Source of the DNA: Maribacter halichondriae
GTDB lineage: Bacteria; Bacteroidota; Bacteroidia; Flavobacteriales; Flavobacteriaceae
Direction of reading: 5' to 3'
DNA length: 64,000 bases
Assembly (NCBI RefSeq): GCF_027474825.1
Contig: NZ_CP107030.1
Span: 3,724,001 to 3,788,000 of the forward strand
Position 1 is the stretch's first letter. Every line of letters begins with the position of its first letter. The notes under the pieces are model-generated. The model ran no database searches, was not told the origin of the DNA, and saw only the letters and a program-made list of their open reading frames with translations. The position numbers were made by a program, and so were the translations under genes. This document shows positions 29,918 to 41,215 of the stretch, one piece after another.

Positions 29918-32900
29918 TTGGTGTTGGTGCTGCTCTGTGTTTTGGGTACTTTGATACTTTCTCTTCCCGTTGTCCAGACTAAATTTGCCCAGTATACCAC
30001 AAATCGAATAAATACGGAGTTCGGTACGAACATCAATATTGAAAAGCTTAGAGTTTCCCTGATAACCTGGGATACTTCGTTGGAAGGAGTCTACATCGAA
30101 GATTATCAAAAAGATACCCTGTTTCATATTCAAGAGTTGACCACTTCGATTCTAAGCTTAAAAAACCTGACCGGCGGAAAACTTGAATTTGGGGATATCG
30201 CAGTCGATAACTTGACCTTTAAATTAACGGATTATTCTGATAGCCTGAATTCCAATCTTGAGGTCTTTATAGATAAGCTTGATGATAACAAACCCCGAAA
30301 ACCGGGTACCCCGCCCTTCTTTTTTTCATCTTCCAACGTCGATGTGGCCAATAGCAGGTTTACCTATGTCGATGAGAATCTTGAAAATCCTGAAATTTTG
30401 AATTTCAAAGACCTGAATATTTCAGCGGATAGCTTTCTGATCGTTGGTCCGGAGGTTACCGCGAATATTGATGAAATGTCATTTTTGAGTAAAAGGGACA
30501 TAGCCGTAAAACAATTGGCGACACAATTCAAGTACACCAAAGAACAAATGCGATTTGATTCCCTTCAAATTAAAACACCAGAGTCGAATCTTAACGGAAA
30601 CTTGGTTTTTGACTATGACCGAAAAGATTTTTCCGATTTTCTGAACAAGGTTAATATTACCGCGGATTTCCAAGAGTCGACGGTCGCGTTTGATGAAATC
30701 AATTTGCTTTACGACGAATTCGGAAAAGGCAAAAAAGTAGATTTTTCTTCCAGTATAAGTGGAGTTTTGAACGATTTGAACACGAATGACCTTCTTCTGG
30801 CATCGGATAATACAGGGATTCGAGGCGATTTTAATTTCAAAAATCTATTTTCTAAAGATGAATCGTTCATTATGGAGGCGAACATGAAAAATGTTACCTC
30901 AAGCTACTATGAACTCCGTTCCCTATTGCCGAATATTTTGGGAAAGGCCTTGCCTTCGACTTTTCAGAAATTGGGTCAATTTACGATTCGGGGCGAAGCT
31001 ATCGTCACTGAAACTTCCGTTGATGCCAAGGCCAACTTGAACACGGCCTTGGGCAATAGTTATTTCGATTTGAACATGACCAACGTGAATCATATTGATA
31101 ATGCTGAATATAAAGGGTTTCTTTCCCTTATCGATTTTGACCTTGGTAGTTTGGTAGAAAATAATAAAGTGGGCAGAACGACACTCGACTTCAATGTTGA
31201 AGGAAAGGGATTCGTTCAGAAAACCCTAAACACCGAGGTAATCGGGGAAGTATATTCTGTAGTTTTCAATAATTACGAGTATAAGGATATTAAAGTGTCG
31301 GGTATACTCAAAGAGCAGCTGTTCGATGGTACATTGGTCAGCAATGACGAAAACCTGAAATTTAATTTCAAGGGTCTAGCTGATTTCGGAAAAAACAGAA
31401 ATGATTTCAATTTCATAGCTTCCGTTGAATATGCCGATTTAAAAAAGCTTAACTTTATTAATGACAGTGTTTCCATTTTCAAGGGGAACGTGAATATGAA
31501 CGTTACGGGCAATACCCTTGATAATTTAGCGGGCGACATCAAATTTACCAAGACTGTTTTTCAGAATAAGAACGATACCTATTATTTTGAAGATTTTAAA
31601 GTCTCATCCACCTTTGAAAACGATTCGATTCGTACCATTGATATCAATTCACCTGACATCATCACGGGCTACATGAAAGGTAATTTCAAGGTCAATGAAT
31701 TGGGCAAATTGGTACAGAATTCATTGGGTAGCATCTATACGAACTACAAACCCTTTGATATTTCAGATGGCCAGACCTTGGCATTTAATTTCAAGATTTA
31801 TAATAAGATAGTAGACGTGTTTTTTCCAGAGGTCAAATTCGACCCCAATACCTTCATCAAAGGAAACATTGTGGCTGACGAAGGAGATTTCAAACTGAAT
31901 TTCAAGTCTCCGAGCATAGTGGCTTACGGTAACTCTGCTGATAGCATCGAGGTCAGGGTCGATAACAAGAACCCGCTGTTCAACACATTCGTTTCTGTCG
32001 GAGATTTGAAGACGAAATATTACGATGTCAAAGATTTCAACCTGATTAACACGACCTTAAAGGATACACTTTTTTTCCGAACGGAGTTTAAGGGGGTAGT
32101 GCTTTGAACGACAGTTACAACTTAAACTTTTACCATACATTCAACGAAGACAACAAGTCGGTTATCGGTCTTAAAAAATCCGATGTCAGTTTCAAGGGCA
32201 ATACTTGGGTCTTGAATCAAGAGGGCAACAGTAAGAACAAGGTCATCATCAACCGGACCCTTGACAGCATTTCGATACAAGAAATCGTAATGAACAATAA
32301 TGTTCAAGAGCAGATTTGGTTGAACGGCCAAATGGCCGACTCGACATTCAAAGATTTACAACTACAGTTTAAGATTGTTTCCCTGAACAAAATTACACCT
32401 GCCATAGATAGTTTAAAGCTTCAGGGAGAGGTAAACGGTACTTTGAACGTTTTTCAAAAGGATGGGATTTACCTACCATCCTCAAATTTGGGGATTGAGG
32501 ATTTCTCAATTAATAATATGCGAATGGGAGATTTGAATATAGGTATTGCCGGAAACCGAGATCTCACCGAATTTGTGGTAAACGCAGAAATCAGGGATAA
32601 AGGTGTTGAAAAATTTGGTGTTGCCGGAAAAATATTGAATAAAGGTGAATCGCCAGAGGCCGATTTGCTGGCCAATTTCACCAATTTCGATTTGGAACCT
32701 TTTAGTCCTTTGGGTGAAGGCGTGATTTCAAATATTCGTGGAGATCTTAACGGAAGTGCTCGAATTAAGGGCGACATCAACAATCCTGATTTTAGTGGTA
32801 TTCTTACTTTGGACAATGCAGGTCTTGGCGTGCCGTATCTCAATGTAGATTATCGTTTTGCACAGAACTCACGTGTGAATCTCAGTAATAAGTCCTTTGA

Positions 32901-34340
32901 ATTTGTAGACATAAAACTGAGTGATGTGGCGTATAATACAAGGGCGACCTTGGACGGTACCATTACGCATTCCTTTTTCAAAGACTGGGCGTTAAACTTA
33001 AATGTCGACACGAAAGGCGACCGGTTGCTGATTCTCAATACGGATTTTGAAGAAGAATCATTGTATTATGGCACGGGCTTTCTGAGGGGCCAGGGCCGAA
33101 TATTCGGTTCCACAAGGGCATTGACGATTACGGCTGACGGTGAAACGGCCAGAGGCACATCACTAAAAATACCGTTGAGCGATGTAGCGACGGTAGGCGA
33201 TTATGAATTTATCAATTTCATCGAGAGAAATGATGAAAAGACGGTTGAAGAACAAAGGGTCTTGGACGAGGTAGAAGGTTTGGAACTAGAGTTCAATTTG
33301 GACATTACGCCCGAGGCCGAAGTAGAAATCGTTACCGACAGAAAGACCGGAAGTTCCTTAAAAGGTACAGGTGTCGGGTTGATGAACATGAGAATTAATA
33401 CGAGAGATCTGTTCGAGATTTATGGGGAGTTCGCAGTGGTAACAGGCCAATTCAACTATAAATTCGGCAATATTATAAATAAAACCTTTACTGTGGAACC
33501 GGGTGGAAGTGTATACTGGTTGGGCGACCCTTTAAAGGCACAATTGAACATGAAAGCGGTATATTCCTTAAACGCCAACCCCGCACCTTTGCTTTCAAAT
33601 CCGGGCTATTCTAGAAGCATACCCACTAATGTGGTCATTAATTTGGGCAATGAACTCGAAAATCCTGATATTGAGTTCGACATCGAGTTTCCAGGAGTAA
33701 CTCGATCAACCAATCCGAATTGGAATATCGGTTACAGGATCCTGCCGTAAAAGAGCGTAATGCTATTTTCCTTTTGGCCCAGGGTTCTTTCGTAAGCGAT
33801 CAAAGCGGGCTGACCCAGCAAGCGGTTACCGGCAATTTATTGCAATCAGCATCGGGGATATTGAATCAAGTATTGGGCGGCAACAACGACAAATTCAATC
33901 TGGGCATCTCATATGAACAGGGCAATACCATAGAGGATTTTCAGACGGACGATAGACTTGGCGTAACGGTTTCGACCCAGATCAGTGATCGCGTACTGAT
34001 CAATGGCAAGGTAGGTGTTCCCGTTGGGGGTGCCAGCGAAACGGTCATAGCTGGGGATTTCGAGGTCCAGGTACTTTTAAACGAGCAGGGCACATTAAGT
34101 GCTAAATTTTTCAGTAGGGAAAGTGAAATCCAAGAATATTTGGCAGACCGTCAGGGATCCACCCAAGGTGCAGGATTATCTTACGAAGTGGATTTCAATA
34201 CCTTCCGGGAATTGTTCCGGAAAATTTTCGCCAATAGAAAAAAAGATGATATAGAGGTGCCCGAACCGACCGCTTCACCTGCTTCCGTAATGGGTAAGGA
34301 TAGCCTCATTCGTTTTTCGCAAAGAACAAAAGGCCTTTGA
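29918..34340 (+). CDS. TamB-like translocation/assembly module protein, DUF490 family (two apparent frameshifts)
   Basis: The reconstructed protein has about 1,474 residues: an N-terminal membrane anchor (VLVLLCVLGTLILSLPVV), a long repetitive beta-helical region as in AsmA/TamB lipid-bridge proteins, and a C-terminal TamB domain (TRDLFEIYGEFAVVTGQFNYKFGN, FTVEPGGSVYWLGDPLKAQLNMKAVY, NPELEYRLQDP, LSQ-type end). It would span the periplasm and carry phospholipids or assist outer-membrane protein assembly. The frame breaks at G5 32092-32096 and at G 33717; one added G at each restores FKGGSALNDSYNLNFYH and STNPELEYRLQDPAVKE. The start is uncertain: TTG 29918 is used here, but the frame is open to 29876 without an ATG. 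The tsaD/tamB divergent order is typical of flavobacteria. Confidence 0.85.
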
Positions 34341-34352
34341 TCAATTAAATTC

Positions 34353-34371
34353 CCCGAGGCTATGCCTCGGG
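34353..34371 (+). terminator. Hairpin after tamB, probable terminator
   Basis: An 8-bp perfect stem CCCGAGGC/GCCTCGGG with loop TAT begins 13 bp after the tamB-like stop codon. Only three T residues follow, so termination may be inefficient. Confidence 0.6.
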
Positions 34372-34399
34372 TTTGGCATTCAGATAACGACCTCTTCAG

Positions 34400-34509
34400 G
34401 AATCAAGAGCCAAGAACCTAGAGTCAAGACAAAAGGGTCTTGTTTCTTGATTCTTGTAGCCTGCCCCGCTGTTCAAACGGTCGCAGCGGTCTTCCCCGAA
34501 GTTTCGGGG
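34400..34509. repeat. Cluster of hairpins in the tamB-pfkA gap
   Basis: The 363-bp gap 34341-34703 contains no gene but is highly structured. GAATCAAGA (34400-34408) pairs with TCTTGATTC (34445-34453), enclosing CAAGAC/GTCTTG (34425-34430 and 34437-34442). Then CCGCTG/CAGCGG (34466-34471 and 34484-34489) and CCCCGAA/TTCGGGG (34494-34500 and 34503-34509) follow. These look like dispersed intergenic palindromes, not a known RNA. The last 190 bp before pfkA are AT-rich. Confidence 0.5.
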
Positions 34510-34678
34510 CTCATACCTCGATGGCTCTGCCTCTAGGCAGTTCATTATTTTGCCACTAAAAGCTTCTTATTTGTTAGATTATTTCTTTTGAAACCCTTGT
34601 ACATGGCCGAAATCGTTTGAGAAGATAAAAGCCAATGAATTATAGGGTTTAACTGTTCTTTAATTCAATTTAGTTTGC

Positions 34679-34686
34679 TAATTTTG
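34679..34686 (+). promoter_or_regulatory. Candidate -7 box for pfkA
   Basis: TAATTTTG matches the Bacteroidota -7 consensus TAnnTTTG and ends 17 bp before the pfkA ATG. No clear TTG -33 box lies at the expected 17-23 bp distance, so confidence is low. Confidence 0.3.
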
Positions 34687-34703
34687 CTAGCTTAAAATTT
34701 TCG

Positions 34704-35690
34704 ATGGCTTCAGCAATAAAAAAGATAGGTGTTTTTACTTCGGGAGGTGATTCCCCGGGTATGAATGCCGCGATTCGTTCCGTTGTTCGTACTTGTGCTT
34801 ACATGAAAGTAGATTGCGTGGGCATTTTTCGAGGGTATCAGGGCATGATCGAAGGTGACTTTAAACCGATGGATGCCCGAAGCGTGAACAATATCATCAA
34901 TAAAGGCGGTACCATATTAAAATCTGCCCGGTGCGATGATTTTAGGACTCCCGAAGGCAGAAAGATGGCTCATGAACAACTAAAGGCCGAAGGTATAGAT
35001 GCTTTTGTTGTAATCGGCGGTGATGGCAGTTTTACGGGTGCAATGATTTTTAATCAAGAATTTGGTTTTCCGGTAATCGGTATTCCAGGAACTATTGACA
35101 ACGATATCTTTGGAACTTCATTTACCTTAGGTTTTGATACTGCCCTAAATACCGTGGTCGATTGTATCGATAAGATACGCGACACGGCCAGTTCGCATAA
35201 CCGATTGTTCTTTGTTGAGGTCATGGGGCGCGATGTGGGGCATATTGCCTTGAATGCCGGTGTTGGTGCGGGAGCTGAGGAAATTTTGATTCCTGAAGAA
35301 GATAGGGGACTAGATCGTCTGTTGGAATCCTTAAAGCGAAGTAAGCTCTCTGGAAAATCATCAAGTATCGTTGTTGTGGCCGAAGGCGATAAAACGGGTA
35401 AGAACGTTTTTGAACTAAAGGACTATGTAGAAAAACATTTGCCGATTTATGATGTGCGAGTCTCTGTGCTGGGCCATATGCAACGTGGTGGTGCGCCATC
35501 TTGTTACGATAGGGTCTTAGCCAGTAGAATGGGGGTAAGGGCCGTAGAGGCACTTCTGGAAGGCAAAACGAATCTCATGGTCGGTGTGAGAGACAATAAA
35601 CTGATTTTGACCCCGATCGACAAAGCAATAAAAGGACAATCTAAAATGGATAAGGAACTCATTCGGGTTTCAGAGATAATGACAACATAA
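34704..35690 (+). CDS. pfkA: ATP-dependent 6-phosphofructokinase
   Basis: PfkA phosphorylates fructose-6-phosphate to fructose-1,6-bisphosphate in glycolysis. The 328-residue protein has the nucleotide-binding start KKIGVFTSGGDSPGMNAAIRSVVR, the loop IGGDGSFTGA, the catalytic segment GIPGTIDNDIFGT and the substrate-binding segments VEVMGRDVGHIAL and LGHMQRGGAPSCYDR. Glycine in the SGGDSPGMNA and GGDGS loops indicates ATP, not pyrophosphate, as donor. It is 23 bp upstream of gap, so the two glycolytic genes are probably co-transcribed. Confidence 0.97.
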   Translation: MASAIKKIGVFTSGGDSPGMNAAIRSVVRTCAYMKVDCVGIFRGYQGMIEGDFKPMDARSVNNIINKGGTILKSARCDDFRTPEGRKMAHEQLKAEGIDAFVVIGGDGSFTGAMIFNQEFGFPVIGIPGTIDNDIFGTSFTLGFDTALNTVVDCIDKIRDTASSHNRLFFVEVMGRDVGHIALNAGVGAGAEEILIPEEDRGLDRLLESLKRSKLSGKSSSIVVVAEGDKTGKNVFELKDYVEKHLPIYDVRVSVLGHMQRGGAPSCYDRVLASRMGVRAVEALLEGKTNLMVGVRDNKLILTPIDKAIKGQSKMDKELIRVSEIMTT

Positions 35691-35701
35691 TTATAATTTA
35701 A

Positions 35702-36715
<1,014 letters not shown>

Positions 36716-36796
36716 TTTTCCGAAAAAGAGTAGTAATCAGTTTTCCTGAAAGTTTGAAATGGTCATTCTTTCAGGATAATTTTTTGAGTGAGGCAT

Positions 36797-37647
36797 ATGA
36801 TATTAATAGTAGATAGTGGTGCGACCAAAGCTGATTGGATTGCCCTTGACAAAAAAGGCGAACAATTATTCTTGACGCAAACGCTGGGTTTAAGCCCTGA
36901 AGTATTGACGAAAGAGGTCATTGAAGACCGGTTGGCCAACAATTTTGAACTTTCGAAAAATCGGGATAAAGTATCCCATCTCTTTTTTATGGCGCAGGCT
37001 GCGGTACGGAACGTATGCGAAAGTTTCTTAAAAAGATATTCAAGGAATTTTTCCCCAAGGCCAAAGCCGATGTTCGGGAAGATACTTATGCTGCAATTTA
37101 TTCGACAACGAAAGTAGGCCATCAAGGCATCGTATGTATTTTAGGAACAGGGTCCAATTGTAGTTATTACGATGGACACCAACTCTTTCAAAAAGTGGTT
37201 TCCTTAGGCTATATTCCCATGGATGATGGTAGCGGTAATTTTTTCGGAAGAAAATTGATCCGAGACTACTACTATCATAAAATGCCGCAAGATTTGGCCA
37301 TAAAATTTGAGAACGGTTATAATCTAGACGCCGATGTCATAAAGGAAAATCTGTACAAGCAGCCAAACCCAAACACCTATTTGGCTACTTTCGCAAGGTT
37401 TTTGGTAGAAAACAAAGAACACCCATATTGCAAAGGGGTTATTGACAAAGGCTTTCAACAGTTTATCAATAACCATGTCATGCAGTTTGAACTCGCCACC
37501 AAGGTACCCATTCATTTTGTGGGGAGCATCGCGTATTTTCTAAAGGATGAACTAACGGCCGTATTAGAGCGGAACGACCTCGTCCCTGGAGTCATAAGAC
37601 AAAGACCTATCGATGGTTTGGTAGAATTTCACAAACAGACCATTTGA
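36797..37647 (+). CDS. BadF/BadG-type ATPase, N-acetylglucosamine-kinase-like (one apparent frameshift)
   Basis: The reconstructed 283-residue protein is an ASKHA kinase of the BadF/BadG/BcrA group, which in Bacteroidota includes amino-sugar (GlcNAc or MurNAc) kinases. Visible motifs are phosphate-1 ILIVDSGATKADW, the block GAGCGTERMRKF, phosphate-2 CILGTGSNCSYYDG, GYIPMDDGSGNFFGR and the adenosine segment PIHFVGSIAYF. The frame breaks at T6 36983-36988; one added T gives HLFFYGAGCGTERMRKFL. The ATG at 36797 is preferred over the GTG at 36788. Placed after pfkA and gap it would feed salvaged amino sugar into glycolysis; with murQ elsewhere in the window this fits wall recycling. Substrate inferred. 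Confidence 0.85.
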
Positions 37648-37756
37648 AGACTTTCCGTATGCAGTGAACGGTAGGTAATTCGTATGATAGGAGTTTTGTT
37701 GAAAATAATGTTGACTCCTCGTGCCGTATACTGCTACTGCAACGGCAAACCACGAA

Positions 37757-38140
37757 CTAACCCTTCACGGCAATCATCGAGATTTCTACGTTGACGAATT
37801 TTGGAAGATTGGCCACTTCAACGGTTTCCCGTGCAGGTGCTGTCTCCGAATCAAAATAGGTGCCGTACACTTCGTTCACTTGCGTGAATTGATTCATGTC
37901 ACTTAAAAAAATGGAAGCTTTTACCACGTTCTCAAAAGTCATACCCGCTTCGGATAGAATTGCCCTTAAGTTTTCCATAGATTGTCTGGTTTCCTTTTTG
38001 ATATCATTTTCGACAAGATTTCCTGTTTTGGGGTCTATGGGAATCTGTCCTGAAATATATAAGGTGTTTCCGCTTAAAACCGCCTGATTATAAGGCCCGA
38101 TAGGGGCTGGGGCATTTGTAGTATTGATAATTTTTTTCAT
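37757..38140 (-). CDS. ridA: RidA-family enamine/imine deaminase
   Basis: RidA hydrolyses reactive 2-aminoacrylate and related enamines released by PLP enzymes. The 127-residue length and the motifs APAPIGPYNQAV, LYISGQIPIDPKTG, NLRAILSEAGMTFENVVK and the C-terminal ARETVEVANLPK, with the carboxylate-binding arginine, are those of active RidA proteins. It converges with the BadF-type gene across 109 bp. Upstream is a 229-bp gap before the lptD-like gene on the same strand. Confidence 0.94.
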   Translation of the reverse strand: MKKIINTTNAPAPIGPYNQAVLSGNTLYISGQIPIDPKTGNLVENDIKKETRQSMENLRAILSEAGMTFENVVKASIFLSDMNQFTQVNEVYGTYFDSETAPARETVEVANLPKFVNVEISMIAVKG

Positions 38141-38324
38141 CTGTTCAAATTTTATTATTTTTTAAAGGTCAGATGTAATTCGCCATTGAACATCTTGGTT
38201 AGTATCAAGAATTGTTATGGCTCATTTCATAGAGATACTATTTTTATCATTTTCTAAACTTGATTTTTTGGTTTCAAAATAAATGCATGCGTTTTGAACT
38301 CTCCCTCTTATCTCAACCTTCTTT

Positions 38325-38365
38325 GTACTTCGAACCTCCAACCTCGTACTTCAGACCTCGTACCT
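38325..38365. repeat. Short degenerate direct repeats downstream of lptD
   Basis: GTACTTCGAACCTCCAACCTC is followed by GTACTTCAGACCTC and GTACCT, giving spaced copies of GTACTT (38325, 38346) and GTACCT (38360) and of AACCTC/GACCTC. This is a low-complexity intergenic tract in the ridA-lptD gap; no function is apparent. Confidence 0.4.
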
Positions 38366-38369
38366 TTTT

Positions 38370-41087
38370 TTACCTTCTTGGGGGTTGACTTCGATTTTCC
38401 CATTTAAGGTCACTAAGAATCGAACTTTTTATCCCGATAAAGAAATACCAGCGTTCGTATCTCCCAAAGGGCGACCAATTGAATCGCATGGTAAAACTTT
38501 TCAAGTCCCTTTCAAATCTTAACTGGGTCAACGTAAAGCCGTTGTTCTTAAAATCGTAACCCGATGAGCCACCGACTTTCCATCTAGGTGACAGTTCAAT
38601 ATCACCAGAAAACATGAGCGAATGGCTACTGAACTCATTTTGCCTCGCAGAATTGGAATAACTCGCGGAATACGCCAATCTGAAATTCCAAGGTATTTTC
38701 GTGCCCCAAGCGGGGTTTTCAACATCCTGAGACTTTTTATCACGGTCTTGATCATTTCTTTGTGTATTGTAGAAGTCATCCGCTTTTCCGAAAAGGTCGT
38801 CGTCACGCCCACCGCTTTGGGCCACATAATCGAATTCATCCGATTCTTCTTCCTCTTCTTTCTTTTTGCCAAAAGTTTCGCTGTCGATGGAATACCCTAC
38901 ATTGACATTGGCCCTAGTAAGCCTAAAGAGGCTTCCACCGTTGTCAATATTGAAGGTGTTGATTCTTCTGCCATTATTGTCAATGGCATAGGGATCGAGC
39001 GCCGCCGAAAAGTTAATCGACATTTTTTTGTTAAGTATACTCGTGCCCCCGTTGATGCTTAAAGGGCTTAACTTCAGTGAATCGGCCTCGAGATTGTAGC
39101 CAGTAGATATATTGAAGTTGCTTAAAATAGGGACTTTTTTGGCCTCCGTTGCGGTTGAATCCTTATCGCGCACTTTGGCTTCCAAAGTATTGGCCAACGA
39201 AAAACTAAGACTGTTCGATTTTCCTAAACTGGGCGACCCGTTTAAGGTACCCTCAAATCGACTATATTGCACCACTTCACCGTTGGCATCAATATATTCG
39301 TCATAGAACTGTTCAAAAGATGGTGCATAGCCGTAACTTAGACTAGGGCGCATCACATGTCGTATGGCCTGAATTTTTTTATCCTCCCCAAAATTAAAGG
39401 TTCCATATACTGTCGTTCCGACACTTGCGCTGAAGTTGTATTTATTGAAACGGTCAAAACCTTTGATGGTGTCGCGCACCACGGTACCATTTTCGCCCAC
39501 TGTGGCATCGAATCGCCTCCGAAAAGTTTCCAAGGTCCATACATCTTCATAGCTTCCGCCCATGGTCACACTGAAAAATTTAGCAACTTTAAAATTCGTA
39601 CTAATGGGGATGCGATGCCTAGCACCGACTCTCGCTCCATCGAACATACGGCCGGTCAAGAAATCCTCATCATTGGTCTTTAGTCTATTCTGGGCATTGA
39701 CATCGTACTGAAAGTTGATATTTTGAATGAATCCCTTTTTGATGCCATCCCTCTTTGCAAAAGGAAAAATACGTTCCATGCTGGCCTGAAAGGTGGGCAA
39801 AGTCATATCTATATTATCTTCAGGGGCGTTGTCGCTTGTATTTTGGCTATGTGTCATCGTAAGGCTCGTATTGACGGACGGGTAGGCAGGAAAGGTCTTT
39901 GAGTACGATATCGACGAACTAAGCGTGTTGTTTTGGGTATTCGGTAGATTTTGTTGCAAGAGCGAATTTTGATAGTACGAACTACTTCCTAAATTAACCG
40001 AGGCCGAAAACCTTGAATTCGGGCTGGCCTTTGTGTCTTGCGAATGTGCCATCTGCAGGTTCCAAATAGTATTCCTGCTATAATCATCAAAACCTTTTTG
40101 ACTTGTTACCAGGTTTTCATATCTAAAATTGACATTGCCACGATATTTATATCGTTTGACATAAACCGATTGGGTTCGAAAACCGTAGCTACCATTCGTG
40201 TAGAAGTCTCCGGTAAGGGTCAGATCGGCATATTCTCCGATGGGGAGATAATATCCGCCCTGCTGTAAAAAATACCCACGGTTTGGGTCGTTGCCAAAAG
40301 TAGGTATCATGAGCCCCGCGGTTCTGCCCACAGAAAGCGGGAAATAGGCGAACGGTAGCCCGATTGGGGTGGGTACATCGGCAATGTATAAGTTGCTGAC
40401 CCCTGCAATCACCTTCTTTTTTGGTACAAATTTGGCCTTTCGAACCCGAATGTAGTAATCAGGATTTATAGTATCGGTCGAGGTAGTCAACTTGCCCTCG
40501 CTCAAAAAATAGACCGAGTCGTTCTCTTTTTTCGTGATTTCGGCATATACCTTCATATTGTCACCACCTAATTGGCCCAACCCCGCTTGTTGCTCGGTTC
40601 GCGAGTTCCAGATTAATGCTTTTTGGGTATCGAAATTGAAACGTATGGAGTCGGGTATCACCTCGTTGTCGGCCTGTTTGAAAAAGGGCAATTGTGAATA
40701 ATTTCCTAAGGAATCCTTAAGACGTCCTGCATAGACTTCGTTCTTTACGTAGTCCATAATAATGATGCCGGCCTTTAATTCGGTATCTTGATAATAGATT
40801 TCCGCTTCATTGTACAAATATATCTTCTGGTCTTTTTGGCTCAGTTTTACAGAATCTTTGGCCTTATACCTTATTTTACCAAGAAGCAGTGAGGGGCGGC
40901 TGTTCAAAGAATCGATCTGAGTGCTATCCGTTTCGACCGTATCACGCTGCTGTACGGGAAAAAGCGGGGCTACAATCGAATCTTTTTGTGCTTTTATAGG
41001 TAGGGTAACTATTTTATCTTCTTGGGAAGAAAGTACGTTCACAAATAGGAGCAATAGGAAAAGTAAAAGATGTTTGTTTGATTGCAA
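38370..41087 (-). CDS. lptD: LptD-like LPS-assembly outer-membrane protein
   Basis: This 905-residue protein has a signal peptide (LLLFLLLLFVNVLSSQ). An OstA-like N-terminal domain of jelly-roll repeats follows, with YNEAEIYYQDTELKAGIIIMDYVKNEVYA and an unusual SLGN...PFF segment. Then comes the LptD core: VSNLYIADVPTPIGLPFAYFPLS, GLMIPTFGNDPNRGYFLQQGGYYLPI and DLTLTGDFYTNGSYGFRTQSVYVKRYKYRG, and a long beta-barrel ending near FFIGIKSSILSDLKWENR. It would insert lipopolysaccharide into the outer leaflet. The frame starts at a TTG at 41087 with no ATG nearby, which is unusual but plausible. It is divergent from the amidase gene, 128 bp apart. Confidence 0.9.
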   Translation of the reverse strand: MQSNKHLLLFLLLLFVNVLSSQEDKIVTLPIKAQKDSIVAPLFPVQQRDTVETDSTQIDSLNSRPSLLLGKIRYKAKDSVKLSQKDQKIYLYNEAEIYYQDTELKAGIIIMDYVKNEVYAGRLKDSLGNYSQLPFFKQADNEVIPDSIRFNFDTQKALIWNSRTEQQAGLGQLGGDNMKVYAEITKKENDSVYFLSEGKLTTSTDTINPDYYIRVRKAKFVPKKKVIAGVSNLYIADVPTPIGLPFAYFPLSVGRTAGLMIPTFGNDPNRGYFLQQGGYYLPIGEYADLTLTGDFYTNGSYGFRTQSVYVKRYKYRGNVNFRYENLVTSQKGFDDYSRNTIWNLQMAHSQDTKASPNSRFSASVNLGSSSYYQNSLLQQNLPNTQNNTLSSSISYSKTFPAYPSVNTSLTMTHSQNTSDNAPEDNIDMTLPTFQASMERIFPFAKRDGIKKGFIQNINFQYDVNAQNRLKTNDEDFLTGRMFDGARVGARHRIPISTNFKVAKFFSVTMGGSYEDVWTLETFRRRFDATVGENGTVVRDTIKGFDRFNKYNFSASVGTTVYGTFNFGEDKKIQAIRHVMRPSLSYGYAPSFEQFYDEYIDANGEVVQYSRFEGTLNGSPSLGKSNSLSFSLANTLEAKVRDKDSTATEAKKVPILSNFNISTGYNLEADSLKLSPLSINGGTSILNKKMSINFSAALDPYAIDNNGRRINTFNIDNGGSLFRLTRANVNVGYSIDSETFGKKKEEEEESDEFDYVAQSGGRDDDLFGKADDFYNTQRNDQDRDKKSQDVENPAWGTKIPWNFRLAYSASYSNSARQNEFSSHSLMFSGDIELSPRWKVGGSSGYDFKNNGFTLTQLRFERDLKSFTMRFNWSPFGRYERWYFFIGIKSSILSDLKWENRSQPPRR

Positions 41088-41215
41088 AGCTAGATATCCT
41101 ATTTTTGTAAAGGTTTGGCTTTCTTAGGGGTCCGTACTATGATTGGGCTTTTAGAAGTCAAACTTACATATATTTTTTATTCCCGTCGTAGGGTATTACC
41201 ATAAATTTAACCTTC

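Noticed and set aside
34341..34703. tRNA or known riboswitch in the tamB-pfkA gap
   Set aside because: The hairpins do not form a cloverleaf and there is no TψC-like GTTCGA box or known aptamer core.
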